NCBI GenBank assembly: GCA_021816585.1
Contig: JAKAXL010000001.1
Span: forward strand, 186,001 to 250,000
Source of the DNA: Pseudomonadota bacterium
Lineage (GTDB): Bacteria > Pseudomonadota > Gammaproteobacteria > Burkholderiales > Burkholderiaceae_C
Reading direction: 5' to 3'
Length of the DNA stretch: 64,000 nucleotides
Below, in pieces: positions 49,264-59,444 of this stretch. Every line of letters begins with the position of its first letter. Within the stretch, counting starts at the first letter, position 1. The position numbers and the translations under genes were made by a program. The notes under the pieces are model-generated. The model worked only from the letters and a program-made list of their open reading frames with translations, was not told the origin of the DNA and did no database searches.

Positions 49264-49294
49264 TTCAATGTCATCACTTGCCGAAAGGATTGCC

Positions 49295-50188
49295 ATGCGA
49301 ATTCTGCTCACGGGCGCTTCGGGCTGGATCGGCTCGGCCAGCGCCATGGAACTGCTGGCCGCCGGCCATCGCGTGCTGGGTCTGGCCCGCACCGACGCCG
49401 CCGCGTCGAAGATCGCCGCACTGGGGGCCGAGGTCGTGCGCGGGAGCCTCGAGGATCTGCCGGGCCTGCGCGCCGCGGCAAGCCGCGCGGAGGGTGTCGT
49501 CCACCTCGGCTACATCCACGACTTCTCCCGCATGGAGGCCGCGGCGCGGACCGATCGCGCGGCCATCGAGACCTTCGCCGAGGTGCTCGCCGGCAGCGGC
49601 GGCCCGCTGCTGATCGCGTCGGGGACGCTGGGGCTGGCGCCGGGGCGCGTGGGCACCGAGCACGACAGGGCCGATCCCGCAGTCCATCCCCGCGTGGCCA
49701 ACGCCGCGTACACGCAGGGCCTCGCGCAGCGTGGAGTGCGCGGCATCGTCGTGCGCTTCGCCCCGACGGTGCACGGCGCCGGCGGGGACCACGGTTTCGT
49801 CGCGGTGCTGTCGCGCATCGCGCGCCAGAGCGGGTTCAGCGGCTACGTCGGCGACGGCTCGAATCGCTGGCCCGCCGTGCATCGGCTGGATGCGGCGCGC
49901 CTGGTGCGGCTCGCGGTGGAGCGCGCGGAGCCCGGCGCGGTGCTGCACGCGGTGGCCGAGGAGGGCATCGCCACGCGCGACATCGCGCAGGCCCTCGGAC
50001 GCTTCCACGGCCTTCCGGTGCGAAGCATCGCGCCCGATCGCGCGGCCGGGCACTTCGACTGGCTCGCCGGCTTCTACGGCGCCGATGCCCCGGCCTCCAG
50101 CGCCATCACGCGCGGCCTGCTGGACTGGAAACCGGAGCATCCGACGCTGCTGCAGGACATCGAGGCCGGGCACTATCCCGGGACCTGA
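49295..50188 (+). CDS. NAD-dependent epimerase/dehydratase (extended SDR)
   Basis: MRILLTGASGWIGSASAMELLAAGHRVLGLAR. Confidence 0.92.
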   Translation: MRILLTGASGWIGSASAMELLAAGHRVLGLARTDAAASKIAALGAEVVRGSLEDLPGLRAAASRAEGVVHLGYIHDFSRMEAAARTDRAAIETFAEVLAGSGGPLLIASGTLGLAPGRVGTEHDRADPAVHPRVANAAYTQGLAQRGVRGIVVRFAPTVHGAGGDHGFVAVLSRIARQSGFSGYVGDGSNRWPAVHRLDAARLVRLAVERAEPGAVLHAVAEEGIATRDIAQALGRFHGLPVRSIAPDRAAGHFDWLAGFYGADAPASSAITRGLLDWKPEHPTLLQDIEAGHYPGT

Positions 50189-50304
50189 ACCCCGCGGCAG
50201 CGGGGCCGGGTTTGTGCCGAACATACTGGTGCCAGCTTTTTCCTATAGTGGTGCAAGCCGTGGCTGCCTGAGCGCGGGCCTGAGACACTTACAAGGAGAA
50301 ACGG

Positions 50305-51549
50305 ATGGCAAACGGGCATCATCAGGTTGTGCTGATCGGCGGCGGTGCGGCCGGGATCACGGTGGCGGCGATCCTGCGCCGCCGCGCCCCGCAGATCGAG
50401 GTGGCGATCGTCGAGCCGGCCGAGCAGCATTACTACCAGCCGGCCTTCACGCTGGTCGGCGCCGGGGTCTATCCGCTGGCGAAGACCCACCGCCCGCAGC
50501 AAAGCCTCATTCCGCCGGGAGTGACCTGGATCCGCGACGCGGCCCGCAGCTTCGAGCCCGAGAGCAACCGCGTGACCCTGCAAAGCGGGCAGACGCTGAG
50601 CTACGACTATCTGGTGGTCTGCACCGGGGTCAAGCTGGACTGGGACAAGATCGAGGGCCTGACCGAGACCCTGGGCCGCAACGGCGTGTGCAGCAACTAC
50701 TCGCCGAACAGCGTCGGCTATACCTGGGAGTGCGTGCAGGGGCTCAAGGAGGGGGACAAGATCGTCTGCACCCAGCCGCCGATGCCCTTCAAGTGCCCCG
50801 GCGCGCCGCAGAAGATCGCCTACCTGATCGCCGACCAGCTGCGCAGCCGCGGCATCCTCGACAAGTCCCAGGTGGACTTCTACACCCACGCGCCGGCGAT
50901 CTTCGGGGTGCCGTATTTCGCGCGCGCGCTGGACAAGGTGGCGGCCGGCTACGGCATCGGCGTGCACAAGCAGCAGCAACTGGTGGCGGTGGACGGCGCG
51001 TCGCGCACCGCCACCTTCGAGTTCGTCGGCGAGGCGCGCAAGGGCGAGCGCGAGACGGTGCACTTCGACGTGCTGCACGTGTCGCCGCCGCAAAGCCCGC
51101 CCGAGGTCATCAGGACGTCGCCGCTGGCGAATGCCGCCGGCTGGGTGGAGGTGCACCAGAACACCCTGCAGCACGTGCGGTTCCCCAACGTCTATTCGCT
51201 CGGCGACGTCGCGTCCACGCCCAACAGCAAGACCGCGGCCGCGGTGCGCAAGCAGGCGCCGGTGGTGGCCGGCGCGATCATCAGCGCGGTGGCCGGGCAA
51301 CTCGTGCCGGGGCATTACGACGGCTATGCCTCGTGCCCGTTGACCACCTCGATGGGCAAGACCATCCTGGCCGAGTTCGTCTACGGCGGCAAGGTCACGC
51401 CCACGCTGCCGCTGACCCCGTCGAAGGAACGCTGGATCAACTGGTGGATCAAGTGCACCGGCCTGCCGACCATGTACTGGTACTACATGCTCAAGGGCCA
51501 CGTCTGGTTCCCCCGGCACAACACCGAGTACCAGGAAGAAGCCGCCTGA
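50305..51549 (+). CDS. FAD/NAD(P) oxidoreductase, probable sulfide:quinone oxidoreductase (type II-like)
   Basis: HQVVLIGGGAAGITVAAILRRRAPQIEVAIVEPAEQHYYQPAFTLVGAG; PMPFKCPGAPQKIAYLIAD; SLGDVASTPNSKTAAAVRKQAPVVA; YDGYASCPLTTS. Confidence 0.88.
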   Translation: MANGHHQVVLIGGGAAGITVAAILRRRAPQIEVAIVEPAEQHYYQPAFTLVGAGVYPLAKTHRPQQSLIPPGVTWIRDAARSFEPESNRVTLQSGQTLSYDYLVVCTGVKLDWDKIEGLTETLGRNGVCSNYSPNSVGYTWECVQGLKEGDKIVCTQPPMPFKCPGAPQKIAYLIADQLRSRGILDKSQVDFYTHAPAIFGVPYFARALDKVAAGYGIGVHKQQQLVAVDGASRTATFEFVGEARKGERETVHFDVLHVSPPQSPPEVIRTSPLANAAGWVEVHQNTLQHVRFPNVYSLGDVASTPNSKTAAAVRKQAPVVAGAIISAVAGQLVPGHYDGYASCPLTTSMGKTILAEFVYGGKVTPTLPLTPSKERWINWWIKCTGLPTMYWYYMLKGHVWFPRHNTEYQEEAA

Positions 51550-51565
51550 GCGCCGGGCCCGGGCC

Positions 51566-52273
51566 TCAGGCGCGCAGCCAGTCCCGCAGCGCGTCCGAGA
51601 CGGCCTCGGGCTGCTCCAGTGTGCTCATGTGGCCGCAGTCCTCGAAGGCCACGAGCCGGGATCCCGGCAGCAGGGCCTGCATCTGCTCGTGGCGCGCCAG
51701 CGGGCTCCATGCGTCCTGCCGGCCGCAGCCCAGCAGCACCGGGCAGCGCAGCCGCATGAACGTCTCGCGGGCGTCGGGGCGCGCCAGCAGCGCACCGATC
51801 TGTGCCTCGAAGATCCGCGGGGTCTTGCGCTCGATCATGTCGAGCATGGTCTCGAACAGCGGCGTGTCCAGTCGCGACGGGTGCACCATGCCGCGGGCCC
51901 ATCGACGCCCCATCGCGCGCATGCCGTGCTCGCGCGCCAGTTGCAGCAGGGCCATGCGCCCGGCGCGTTCGCGCGCGCCCGCGTCGCCGTCGGGCAAGGG
52001 CTCGATTCCGGTGTCCAGCAAGGCCAGGCGTACCACCCGCTCGGGTGCCTGGCGCGCCATCTCCAGCGCGACCCGGCCTCCCATCGAATGCCCGACGACG
52101 GCCAGACGCGGCTCGGGCGTCGAGTCCAGCACGCCGCGCGCCATGGACTCGATCGAATCCAGTGCGCCGTAGTCCGCGACCTGGCAGCAGAACCCGCGCA
52201 GCTGGGCGAGCTGCGGGGTCCACACGGTCTCGTCGCACAGCAGGCCGGGCAGCAGCAGGCAGTGGGGGGTCAT
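51566..52273 (-). CDS. alpha/beta hydrolase
   Basis: LLLPGLLCDETVWTPQLAQL; VVGHSMGGRVALEMA. Confidence 0.9.
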   Translation of the reverse strand: MTPHCLLLPGLLCDETVWTPQLAQLRGFCCQVADYGALDSIESMARGVLDSTPEPRLAVVGHSMGGRVALEMARQAPERVVRLALLDTGIEPLPDGDAGARERAGRMALLQLAREHGMRAMGRRWARGMVHPSRLDTPLFETMLDMIERKTPRIFEAQIGALLARPDARETFMRLRCPVLLGCGRQDAWSPLARHEQMQALLPGSRLVAFEDCGHMSTLEQPEAVSDALRDWLRA

Positions 52274-52468
52274 GGAGCGATCGCAGAGTCCGCAATGTCG
52301 ATGGCCCGCCAATGTATCCGATGCCGGCCGCGAGCCGCGGCAGCCATGCGCGCTGGCGCGACGCGGGCCGCGCGTCTAGCATTCGTCCGGATCCATGCAA
52401 CTGCGTATGAAATTCGGGGTGGCTGCGCCTGGCGGCCGGCGCGATGTCTCGGTCGAGGAGGGCCGCCC

Positions 52469-54238
52469 ATGAGCCATTCGGTGTGGAGCTACGACGCTCC
52501 GCTTCGCGAAATGCGTTTCGTGCTCGAGCATGTGCTCGACGCTGCCGCGGCGTGGGCCGAGTGCCCGCAGCACGCGGATCTGGATCTCGACACGGCCTGC
52601 GCGGTGCTGGAACAGGGCGCGCGCTTCGCCTCGGAGCGTCTGCTGGTGCTCAATGCCCCCGGCGACCTCGAGGGTTGCCACCTCGACGCGGACGGCCGGG
52701 TGCGGACCCCCGCGGGTTTCCGGGAGGCCTACCGGGACTTCGTGGCCGCCGGCTGGCCCGCACTGGCGGCCGAGCCTCGATGGGGCGGGCAGGGCCTGCC
52801 GCTGCTGCTCGACGCCTTGCTGCGCGAGATGCTAGACGCCTGCAACCATGCGTGGAACATGTACCCGGACCTGCTGCACGGCGCGGTGCAGACCCTGTCC
52901 GCCCATGGCGGCGACGAGCTCAAGGCGCGCTACCTGCCCAGGCTGGTCAGCGGCGAGTGGCTGGCGGCGATGGCGCTGACCGAACCGCAGGCCGGCAGCG
53001 ACCTGGGCCTGCTGCGCACGCGCGCCGAGCCGCAGCCCGACGGCAGCCTGCGGGTCCGCGGAGACAAGATCTTCATTTCCGGAGGCGAGCACGACCTCGC
53101 CGACAACATCGTGCACCTGGTGCTGTGCCGCCTGCCCGGCGCGCCCGACGGTTCGCGCGGTCTGTCGCTGGCGCTGGTGCCCAGCGTGCTGCCCGACGGC
53201 GGCCGCAACGCGATGCGCTGCATCGGCCTGGAGCACAAGATGGGCATCCACGGCAGCGCCACCTGCGCGATGCGCTACGAGGGCGCCACCGGCTGGCTGG
53301 TCGGCGAGCCCGGCCGCGGCCTGGCGGCGATGTTCGTGATGATGAACTCAGCCCGCCTGCACGTCGCGCTGCAGGGGCTGGGCCATGCCGAGATGGCGGC
53401 GCAGAACGCGCTTCGCTACGCCAACGAACGGCGCCAGTCGCGCGCGCCGCGGCAGGCGCGCCAGCCCGGCGAGCAGGCCGACCCGATCGCGATGCACCCG
53501 GCGATCCGGCATGCCCTGCTGGGGCTGCAGGCACGCGTCGAGGCCGGCCGCGTGATCGCCGCGCGCGCCGCGCTGGCGCTGGACCTCGCGCAGCATCACC
53601 CGCTTCAGGCCACGCGCGACGCGCAGCAGGCGCTCGCGGCGTTGCTGACGCCGCTGCTGAAATCCCGGCTCAGCGCGCTGGGTTTCGACGGCGCCAGCGC
53701 CGCGCTGCAGGTGTTCGGCGGCTTCGGCTACACGCGCGACTGCGGCATCGAGCAGAGCCTGCGCGACGCCCGCGTGGCGATGATCTACGAGGGCAGCAAC
53801 GAGATCCAGGCGATCGACCTCGTGCAGCGCAAGCTGCCCGCCGAAGACGCCGCCTGGCACGCCTTGCTGGACGAGTTGCGCGCCGAGGCGCGGGCCTGCG
53901 CGGCGCAACCGGAGCTGCGGGACTTCGCGGAGGCACTGGGCGCGCATTGCGATGCCGCGCAGGCGGGGGTGGGCGCGCTGCTGGCGCGGCAGGACGCGGA
54001 GCAGCGGCTGGCGCTTGCGCAGCACGCGATGGACGGCTTGTGGGGGCTGCTCGAGGCCTGGGCCTTCGCGGCCTCGGCGCGCGCTGCCACGCGCGTGCGC
54101 GACGCCGACCCGGCATGGGCCGACGCCCGGTTGCTGCGCATGCGCTACGGCCTGCAATGGCTGCTGCCGGGCGTGCTTTCGCATTGGGAGCGGCTGCGCG
54201 GCGCGGACCTCGCGCTGCCGCAGCTGCAGCCCGGCTGA
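52469..54238 (+). CDS. long-form acyl-CoA dehydrogenase
   Basis: MAALTEPQAGSDL-like motif (AAMALTEPQAGSDLGLLRTRA); QVFGGFGYTRDCGIEQSLRDARVAMIYEGSNEIQAIDL with catalytic Glu. Confidence 0.94.
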   Translation: MSHSVWSYDAPLREMRFVLEHVLDAAAAWAECPQHADLDLDTACAVLEQGARFASERLLVLNAPGDLEGCHLDADGRVRTPAGFREAYRDFVAAGWPALAAEPRWGGQGLPLLLDALLREMLDACNHAWNMYPDLLHGAVQTLSAHGGDELKARYLPRLVSGEWLAAMALTEPQAGSDLGLLRTRAEPQPDGSLRVRGDKIFISGGEHDLADNIVHLVLCRLPGAPDGSRGLSLALVPSVLPDGGRNAMRCIGLEHKMGIHGSATCAMRYEGATGWLVGEPGRGLAAMFVMMNSARLHVALQGLGHAEMAAQNALRYANERRQSRAPRQARQPGEQADPIAMHPAIRHALLGLQARVEAGRVIAARAALALDLAQHHPLQATRDAQQALAALLTPLLKSRLSALGFDGASAALQVFGGFGYTRDCGIEQSLRDARVAMIYEGSNEIQAIDLVQRKLPAEDAAWHALLDELRAEARACAAQPELRDFAEALGAHCDAAQAGVGALLARQDAEQRLALAQHAMDGLWGLLEAWAFAASARAATRVRDADPAWADARLLRMRYGLQWLLPGVLSHWERLRGADLALPQLQPG

Positions 54239-54288
54239 GCAGGCCGCGGGCATCGGGGAGGGCCGGGCGCGGCCCGGCCTCCTGCCCT

Positions 54289-54945
54289 TCAGAACTGCAT
54301 CTCGGGCACGTTGTCCGGCACCACGAGGCGGCCGGCGGTCTTCGCCACGATCTCCTCCACCGGCACGCCGGGAGCGCGTTCCTTCAGCACGAAGGCGCCG
54401 TTGTCGATCTCCAGGTAGGCCAGGTCGGTCAGCACGCGGCGGATGCAGCCGGCGCCGGTCAGCGGCAGCGAGCAGCGCGGCAGCAGCTTGGATTCGCCGT
54501 TCTTCGACGCGTGGGTCATGACGACGATGATGTTGGCGGCACCGGCCACCAGGTCCATCGCGCCGCCCATGCCCTTGACCAGCTTGCCGGGGATCATCCA
54601 CGACGCGATGTTGCCTTCGACGTCGACCTCGAAGGCGCCCAGCACGGTCAGGTCGACATGCCCGCCGCGGATCATCGCGAAGGAATCGGCCGAGTCGAAG
54701 ATCGCCGCGCCGCGCCGCGCCGTGACGGTCTGCTTGCCGGCGTTGATCATGTCGGCGTCGACCTCGTCGTCGGTCGGGAACGGGCCCATGCCGAGCAGTC
54801 CGTTCTCGGACTGCAGCATGACGTCGATGCCCGGCGGGACGTAGTTGGCCACCAGCGTCGGAATGCCGATGCCCAGGTTGACGTAGTAGCCGTCGCGCAG
54901 CTCGCGTGCGACGCGTTGCGCCATTTGTTCACGTGTCAGGCTCAT
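54289..54945 (-). CDS. scoB: 3-oxoacid CoA-transferase subunit B
   Basis: DGYYVNLGIGIPTLVANYVPPGIDVMLQSENGLLGMGPFP: SENG catalytic Glu motif. Confidence 0.94.
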   Translation of the reverse strand: MSLTREQMAQRVARELRDGYYVNLGIGIPTLVANYVPPGIDVMLQSENGLLGMGPFPTDDEVDADMINAGKQTVTARRGAAIFDSADSFAMIRGGHVDLTVLGAFEVDVEGNIASWMIPGKLVKGMGGAMDLVAGAANIIVVMTHASKNGESKLLPRCSLPLTGAGCIRRVLTDLAYLEIDNGAFVLKERAPGVPVEEIVAKTAGRLVVPDNVPEMQF

Positions 54946-54958
54946 CGCGGGGTCCCCT

Positions 54959-55663
54959 TCAGGCGGCGGCGCGCACCGTGCGCTGCTCGATGCGTTTTTC
55001 GAAGCTCCCCTGGATCACGCGGTCCACGTAGATGCCGGGGGTGTGGATCTGGGCGGGGTCGAGCTCGCCGGGCTCGACGATCTCCTCGACCTCGACCACG
55101 GTGATGCGCCCCGCGGACGCCGCCAGCGGGTTGAAGTTGCGCGCGGTGTGGCGATAGACGACGTTGCCGAAGTGGTCCGCCTTCCAGCCCTTGACGATGG
55201 CGAAGTCGCCGGTGATCGAGTTCTCGAGGATGTAGTTGCGGTCCCCGAAGCGGCGCACTTCCTTGCCCTCGGCCACCGGGGTGCCGTAGCCGGTGGCGGT
55301 GAAGAAGGCCGGGATGCCGGCGCCGCCGGCGCGCAGCTTCTCCGCCAGCGTGCCCTGCGGGGTCAGCTCGACCTCGATGTCGCCGGCCAGCAGCTGCTTC
55401 TCGAACAGCGCGTTCTCGCCCACGTAGGAAGCGATGACCTTGCGGATCTGGCGTTGCTCGAGCAGCACGCCGAGCCCGAAGCCGTCGACTCCGCAGTTGT
55501 TCGACACCACGGTCAGGCCGTGCGTGCCTCGGCGCCGGATCTCGGCGATCAGGTTCTCCGGGATGCCGCACAGCCCGAAGCCGCCGGCGATGACGGTCAT
55601 GCCGTCGCTGAGGCCCTCCAGGGCCTGCGCGTAGCTCTGTACGCGCTTGTCGAGTCCGCTCAT
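54959..55663 (-). CDS. scoA: 3-oxoacid CoA-transferase subunit A
   Basis: [45 protein letters not shown]. Confidence 0.94.
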   Translation of the reverse strand: MSGLDKRVQSYAQALEGLSDGMTVIAGGFGLCGIPENLIAEIRRRGTHGLTVVSNNCGVDGFGLGVLLEQRQIRKVIASYVGENALFEKQLLAGDIEVELTPQGTLAEKLRAGGAGIPAFFTATGYGTPVAEGKEVRRFGDRNYILENSITGDFAIVKGWKADHFGNVVYRHTARNFNPLAASAGRITVVEVEEIVEPGELDPAQIHTPGIYVDRVIQGSFEKRIEQRTVRAAA

Positions 55664-55766
55664 TGTGTCTCCTGTGGGAAGCAGCCAAGCATGACGATGG
55701 TCGCCGGGAATGGCGAATTTGTTAAATTGAATTTTTATTATAATTGATTTACTTTCTAAATACACG

Positions 55767-56684
55767 ATGACCATCAAGCAGTTACGAGCGTTTCTCGCCG
55801 TCGCGCAGACCCTGAGCTTCGTGCAGGCCTGCGAGCGCCTGCACCTGTCGCAGCCCGCGCTGAGCCTGGCCATCAAGGCGCTGGAGGGCTCGCTGGGCGG
55901 CGCGCTGTTCGTGCGCAGCAGCCGCAGCGTGCAACTGACCCCGGAGGGCGAGGCGCTGCTGGCGATGGCCCCGCAACTGCTGGCCGACTGGGACAACGCG
56001 CGCGACTCGATGCGCCAGCATTTCGCGCTGGACATCGGCCGCGTGACCATCGCGGCGATCCCGTCCTTCGCCGGCAACCTGCTGCCGCGCGCGCTGGCGC
56101 GCTTCGTCGAGCGCCATCCGCGCATCGACGTGGCCATCCACGACGTCATCAACGAACACGTGCTGGACATGGTGCGGGGCGGGCGGGTCGAGCTCGGAAT
56201 CGCCTTCGAACCCTACCACCTGGAACGCCTGCGTTTCAGTCCTTTCTACACCGACCGCTTCGTCGCCGCGGTGCCGCCGGACAGCCGCCTGGCCGCGCGG
56301 GCGAGGATCGACTGGCAACAGCTGCTCGGCGAACGCTTCATCACGCTGCAGCGCCCGTCGGCGGTGCGCGTGCTGCTGGAGGACGCGCTGGCGGGCATGC
56401 GGCTCGAACTGCCGGTGGCCTTCGAGTGCCACCAGCTCGCAACCGTCGGGCGCATGGTCGCGCAGGGGCTCGGAGCCAGCGCGGTGCCGGGATTCTGCGT
56501 GCCGCAGATGACCGAGCTCGGCGCCTGCTGCAGGCCGCTGGCGCAACCCGTGATCGAGCGGCGCATCGGCCTGCTGATGCGCGAGGACCGCCGCCTGTCC
56601 ACCGCGGCGCAGGCGCTGTGCGAGGTGCTGCTGGGGATCGCCGACTGGGACTCGCTGGCCGGCTCCAGGGGGGCTGGCAGCTAG
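55767..56684 (+). CDS. LysR-family transcriptional regulator
   Basis: [50 protein letters not shown]; divergent from scoAB. Confidence 0.94.
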   Translation: MTIKQLRAFLAVAQTLSFVQACERLHLSQPALSLAIKALEGSLGGALFVRSSRSVQLTPEGEALLAMAPQLLADWDNARDSMRQHFALDIGRVTIAAIPSFAGNLLPRALARFVERHPRIDVAIHDVINEHVLDMVRGGRVELGIAFEPYHLERLRFSPFYTDRFVAAVPPDSRLAARARIDWQQLLGERFITLQRPSAVRVLLEDALAGMRLELPVAFECHQLATVGRMVAQGLGASAVPGFCVPQMTELGACCRPLAQPVIERRIGLLMREDRRLSTAAQALCEVLLGIADWDSLAGSRGAGS

Positions 56685-56831
56685 CTGCCCACCGAGCGTG
56701 TCGACGAGTTCGCGGCGCCACGCCCGCGAAGCCGGCGGCTCCGGCGCGCCGTGCGAGACCCCGACCCCCGCATGGCCGCGCAACGCGTGGCCATGCCCAG
56801 CGGGGCGATGCCTGCGACAATGAACCGCGAC

Positions 56832-56891
56832 AGCTTGTGGACCAAGCGCTTGTGGTCCAACCGCTTGTGGTCCAACCGCTTGTGGTCCAAC
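56832..56891. repeat. 4 x 15-bp tandem repeat upstream of the MarC gene
   Basis: Degenerate copy AGCTTGTGGACCAAG then three exact CGCTTGTGGTCCAAC copies (56847-56891). Confidence 0.9.
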
Positions 56892-56944
56892 CGCACGGGC
56901 TGCGCGATGCCGCGTGCGCCCCTGCGACACGACAGGAGGTAGCG

Positions 56945-57583
56945 ATGTTCGATGCGGCATTTGCATTGAAGGTGTTCGCGGCGCTGTTCGCGATCATGAA
57001 TCCGATCGCCAACATCCCGGTGTTCCTGTCGCTGACGGAGGGCAGCAGCGACTCCGCCAAGCGGCGCACCGCGGCGGTCGCGCTGTTCGGCGTGAGCATC
57101 GGCTGCGTGATCGCGCTGGTCGCGGGGGCGGCGATCCTGCGCATGTTCGGAATCACCATCAACGACTTCCGGCTCGCCGGCGGCTTGCTGGTGCTGCTGA
57201 TCGCGCTGGACATGCTGCACGGCTCGACCAGCGCGCAGCACCATCCCGGGCAGACCGAACTCGCCGATCCGGACCCGGCGGCGGATGTGGCGGTGTATCC
57301 GCTGACCATTCCGTTGCTGGTCGGGCCGGGCACCATCGCCACGCTGATCGTGTTCGGGCAGACCGCGGCCGCGCAGGGGAGGATCCCCAGCCTGGTGGTC
57401 GGCGTGGCCGGATTTCTCGTGCTGCTCGGCTCGAGCCTGTTCGCCGCTCCCGCGATCGGCCACCATCTGTCGGCGAAGGTGACCGCGATCACCAAGCGGC
57501 TGATGGGCATGGTGCTGGCCGCGATCGCGATGGAAATGATGCTCGCCAGCCTGCAGGTGTTCCTGAAGGGCGTGCTGCACTGA
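56945..57583 (+). CDS. MarC family integral membrane protein
   Basis: MFDAAFALKVFAALFAIMNPIANIPVFLSLTEG; YPLTIPLLVGPGTIATLI. Confidence 0.92.
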   Translation: MFDAAFALKVFAALFAIMNPIANIPVFLSLTEGSSDSAKRRTAAVALFGVSIGCVIALVAGAAILRMFGITINDFRLAGGLLVLLIALDMLHGSTSAQHHPGQTELADPDPAADVAVYPLTIPLLVGPGTIATLIVFGQTAAAQGRIPSLVVGVAGFLVLLGSSLFAAPAIGHHLSAKVTAITKRLMGMVLAAIAMEMMLASLQVFLKGVLH

Positions 57584-57634
57584 GCCCTGACGTGGCCGCT
57601 GCCGTGGCGGGCAGCCGCGGGCGGCGGCTGCGCG

Positions 57635-57874
57635 CTACGAGGTCGCGGTGCGCCGCTCCAGGTGGCGGAACACGATGCGCCCCTTGCTGAGGTCGTAGGG
57701 CGACAGTTCCAGCGACACGTTGTCGCCCGCCAGGATGCGGATGTGGTGCTTGCGCATCTTGCCCGCGCTGTAGGCGACGAGTTCGTGCCCGTTCTCCAGC
57801 GTCACGCGGTAACGCGAGTCGGGCAGGACCTCGTTGACGACTCCGCGCATTTCGATCAGTTCCTCTTTCGGCAT
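57635..57874 (-). CDS. infA: translation initiation factor IF-1 (likely second copy)
   Basis: [71 protein letters not shown]. Confidence 0.95.
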   Translation of the reverse strand: MPKEELIEMRGVVNEVLPDSRYRVTLENGHELVAYSAGKMRKHHIRILAGDNVSLELSPYDLSKGRIVFRHLERRTATS

Positions 57875-57991
57875 GGGGCTCCTTGGGTTCGAGCGGCGCT
57901 GCGTGCGGCTGCCATGACGGCGCTGGCGCACCGGGGAAACCCTGAAATTCTAGCTCCGGCCCGCACCCCCGTCGCAAGGCCCGCTGGTAAT

Positions 57992-58029
57992 CCTCCATAG
58001 GGAATCCACGCCTCCATAGGGAATCCACG
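57992..58029. repeat. perfect 2 x 19-bp tandem repeat upstream of sorA
   Basis: CCTCCATAGGGAATCCACG repeated head-to-tail. Confidence 0.95.
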
Positions 58030-58062
58030 CGTTACATCGACCCCCGGCAACGATACGTTACG

Positions 58063-58085
58063 CCCCGATACCAACCGTATCGGGG
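58063..58085. promoter_or_regulatory. strong inverted repeat/hairpin upstream of sorA
   Basis: CCCCGATAC-CAACC-GTATCGGGG, 9-bp perfect stem, no U-tract. Confidence 0.6.
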
Positions 58086-58151
58086 TTCGCGAGGCTCGCC
58101 GCGTCCGTGCACCCCCCGCATTTCGCGGCAGTGCCAAGGAGGGGACTTGTC

Positions 58152-59429
58152 ATGCACGATTCGATGCACCGAAGAAGAGTGCTGGGGATGATCGGAGCCG
58201 GTGCCGCGGCGTGGACCGCGAGCCCGGCTCTGGCCGTCGTGTCGACCCAGGCCGGGACGGCCCAGGACGCCTTCACCGGTCCGGGGCCCAACCCGTACTG
58301 GAACGGGGTCGGGCCCTACGTCAGCTATCCGCAGAAGCTGCCGCTGCAGCGGCTCACCGACCGCTCGATCCAGCTCGAGACGCCGCGCCAGTATTTCCGC
58401 GAGGCGTTCACGCCGAATGCCGCCTTTTTCGTGCGCTACCACCTGTCGTCGACTCCGAACGCGATCGATCTGGCGACCTGGCGACTGCGCCTGGAGGGGG
58501 CCTTCAAGCGTCCGGTGGAGTTCTCGCTGCAGCAGCTGGTGCGCGAGTTCAAGCCGGTGAACGTCGCCGCCGTGAACCAGTGCTCGGGCAATTCGCGCAG
58601 CCGGTTCCAGCCGCGCGTGCCCGGCGGACAGTGGGGCAACGGCGCGATGGGCAACGCGATGTGGACCGGCGTGCGCCTGCGTGACCTGCTGGAGCGCGCA
58701 GGGATCGGGCGCGACGTGAGCTGGATCCAGTTCGAAGGACTGGACCATGGCGTGGGGCCGGCGGACAAGCCCTCCGGGCGCTTCATGAAGTCGCTGCCGG
58801 CGCACGACCCGGCACTGGACCGCGCGGTGATCGCCTTCCTGATGAACGGAGAGCCGCTGCCGATGCTCAACGGCTTCCCGGTGCGCATGGTGGTGCCGGG
58901 CAAGTTCGCCACCTACTGGACCAAGCACCTGAGCTTCATCCGCGCGCTGACCCACGAGGACGAAAACTTCTGGATGAAGCCGGCCTACCGCATCCCCGAC
59001 ACTCCCAACGGAGACACGACCCCGCAGGACATCGCGTCGGGCAAGGTCAAGAGCGTTCCCATCGGCACCGTGGACATGCCGGTGCGCTCGTTCATCGTCG
59101 ACCCGGACGGCAGCGCTCCGCTGGTGCAGGGCATGCCGTCGCTGATCCGCGGCGTGGCCTTCAGCGGTCACGGTGCGGTGGTGAAGGTCGAGGTGTCGAC
59201 CGACGCGGGCAAGACCTGGAGTCGCGCCAGGCTCGGCGCGAACCACGGCCCGTACTCGTTCCGTACCTACGAGCACGCGTGGACCCCGCAGGCCGCCGGA
59301 CGCTACACGCTGGCGGTGCGCGCCACCGACAAGGCCGGCAACGTGCAGACCGACCACGGGGTGTGGAACCCCGGGGGCTATCTGTGGAATCGCATCGAAC
59401 GCCAGGACGTCACCGTCCTGCGCGCCTGA
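58152..59429 (+). CDS. sorA: sulfite dehydrogenase molybdopterin subunit
   Basis: Tat-like leader HRRRVLGMIGAG; Moco Cys motif VAAVNQCSGNSRSRF; KFATYWTKHLSFI; followed by a cytochrome c subunit. Confidence 0.9.
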   Translation: MHDSMHRRRVLGMIGAGAAAWTASPALAVVSTQAGTAQDAFTGPGPNPYWNGVGPYVSYPQKLPLQRLTDRSIQLETPRQYFREAFTPNAAFFVRYHLSSTPNAIDLATWRLRLEGAFKRPVEFSLQQLVREFKPVNVAAVNQCSGNSRSRFQPRVPGGQWGNGAMGNAMWTGVRLRDLLERAGIGRDVSWIQFEGLDHGVGPADKPSGRFMKSLPAHDPALDRAVIAFLMNGEPLPMLNGFPVRMVVPGKFATYWTKHLSFIRALTHEDENFWMKPAYRIPDTPNGDTTPQDIASGKVKSVPIGTVDMPVRSFIVDPDGSAPLVQGMPSLIRGVAFSGHGAVVKVEVSTDAGKTWSRARLGANHGPYSFRTYEHAWTPQAAGRYTLAVRATDKAGNVQTDHGVWNPGGYLWNRIERQDVTVLRA

Positions 59430-59444
59430 ACGAAAGGAGCCGCG

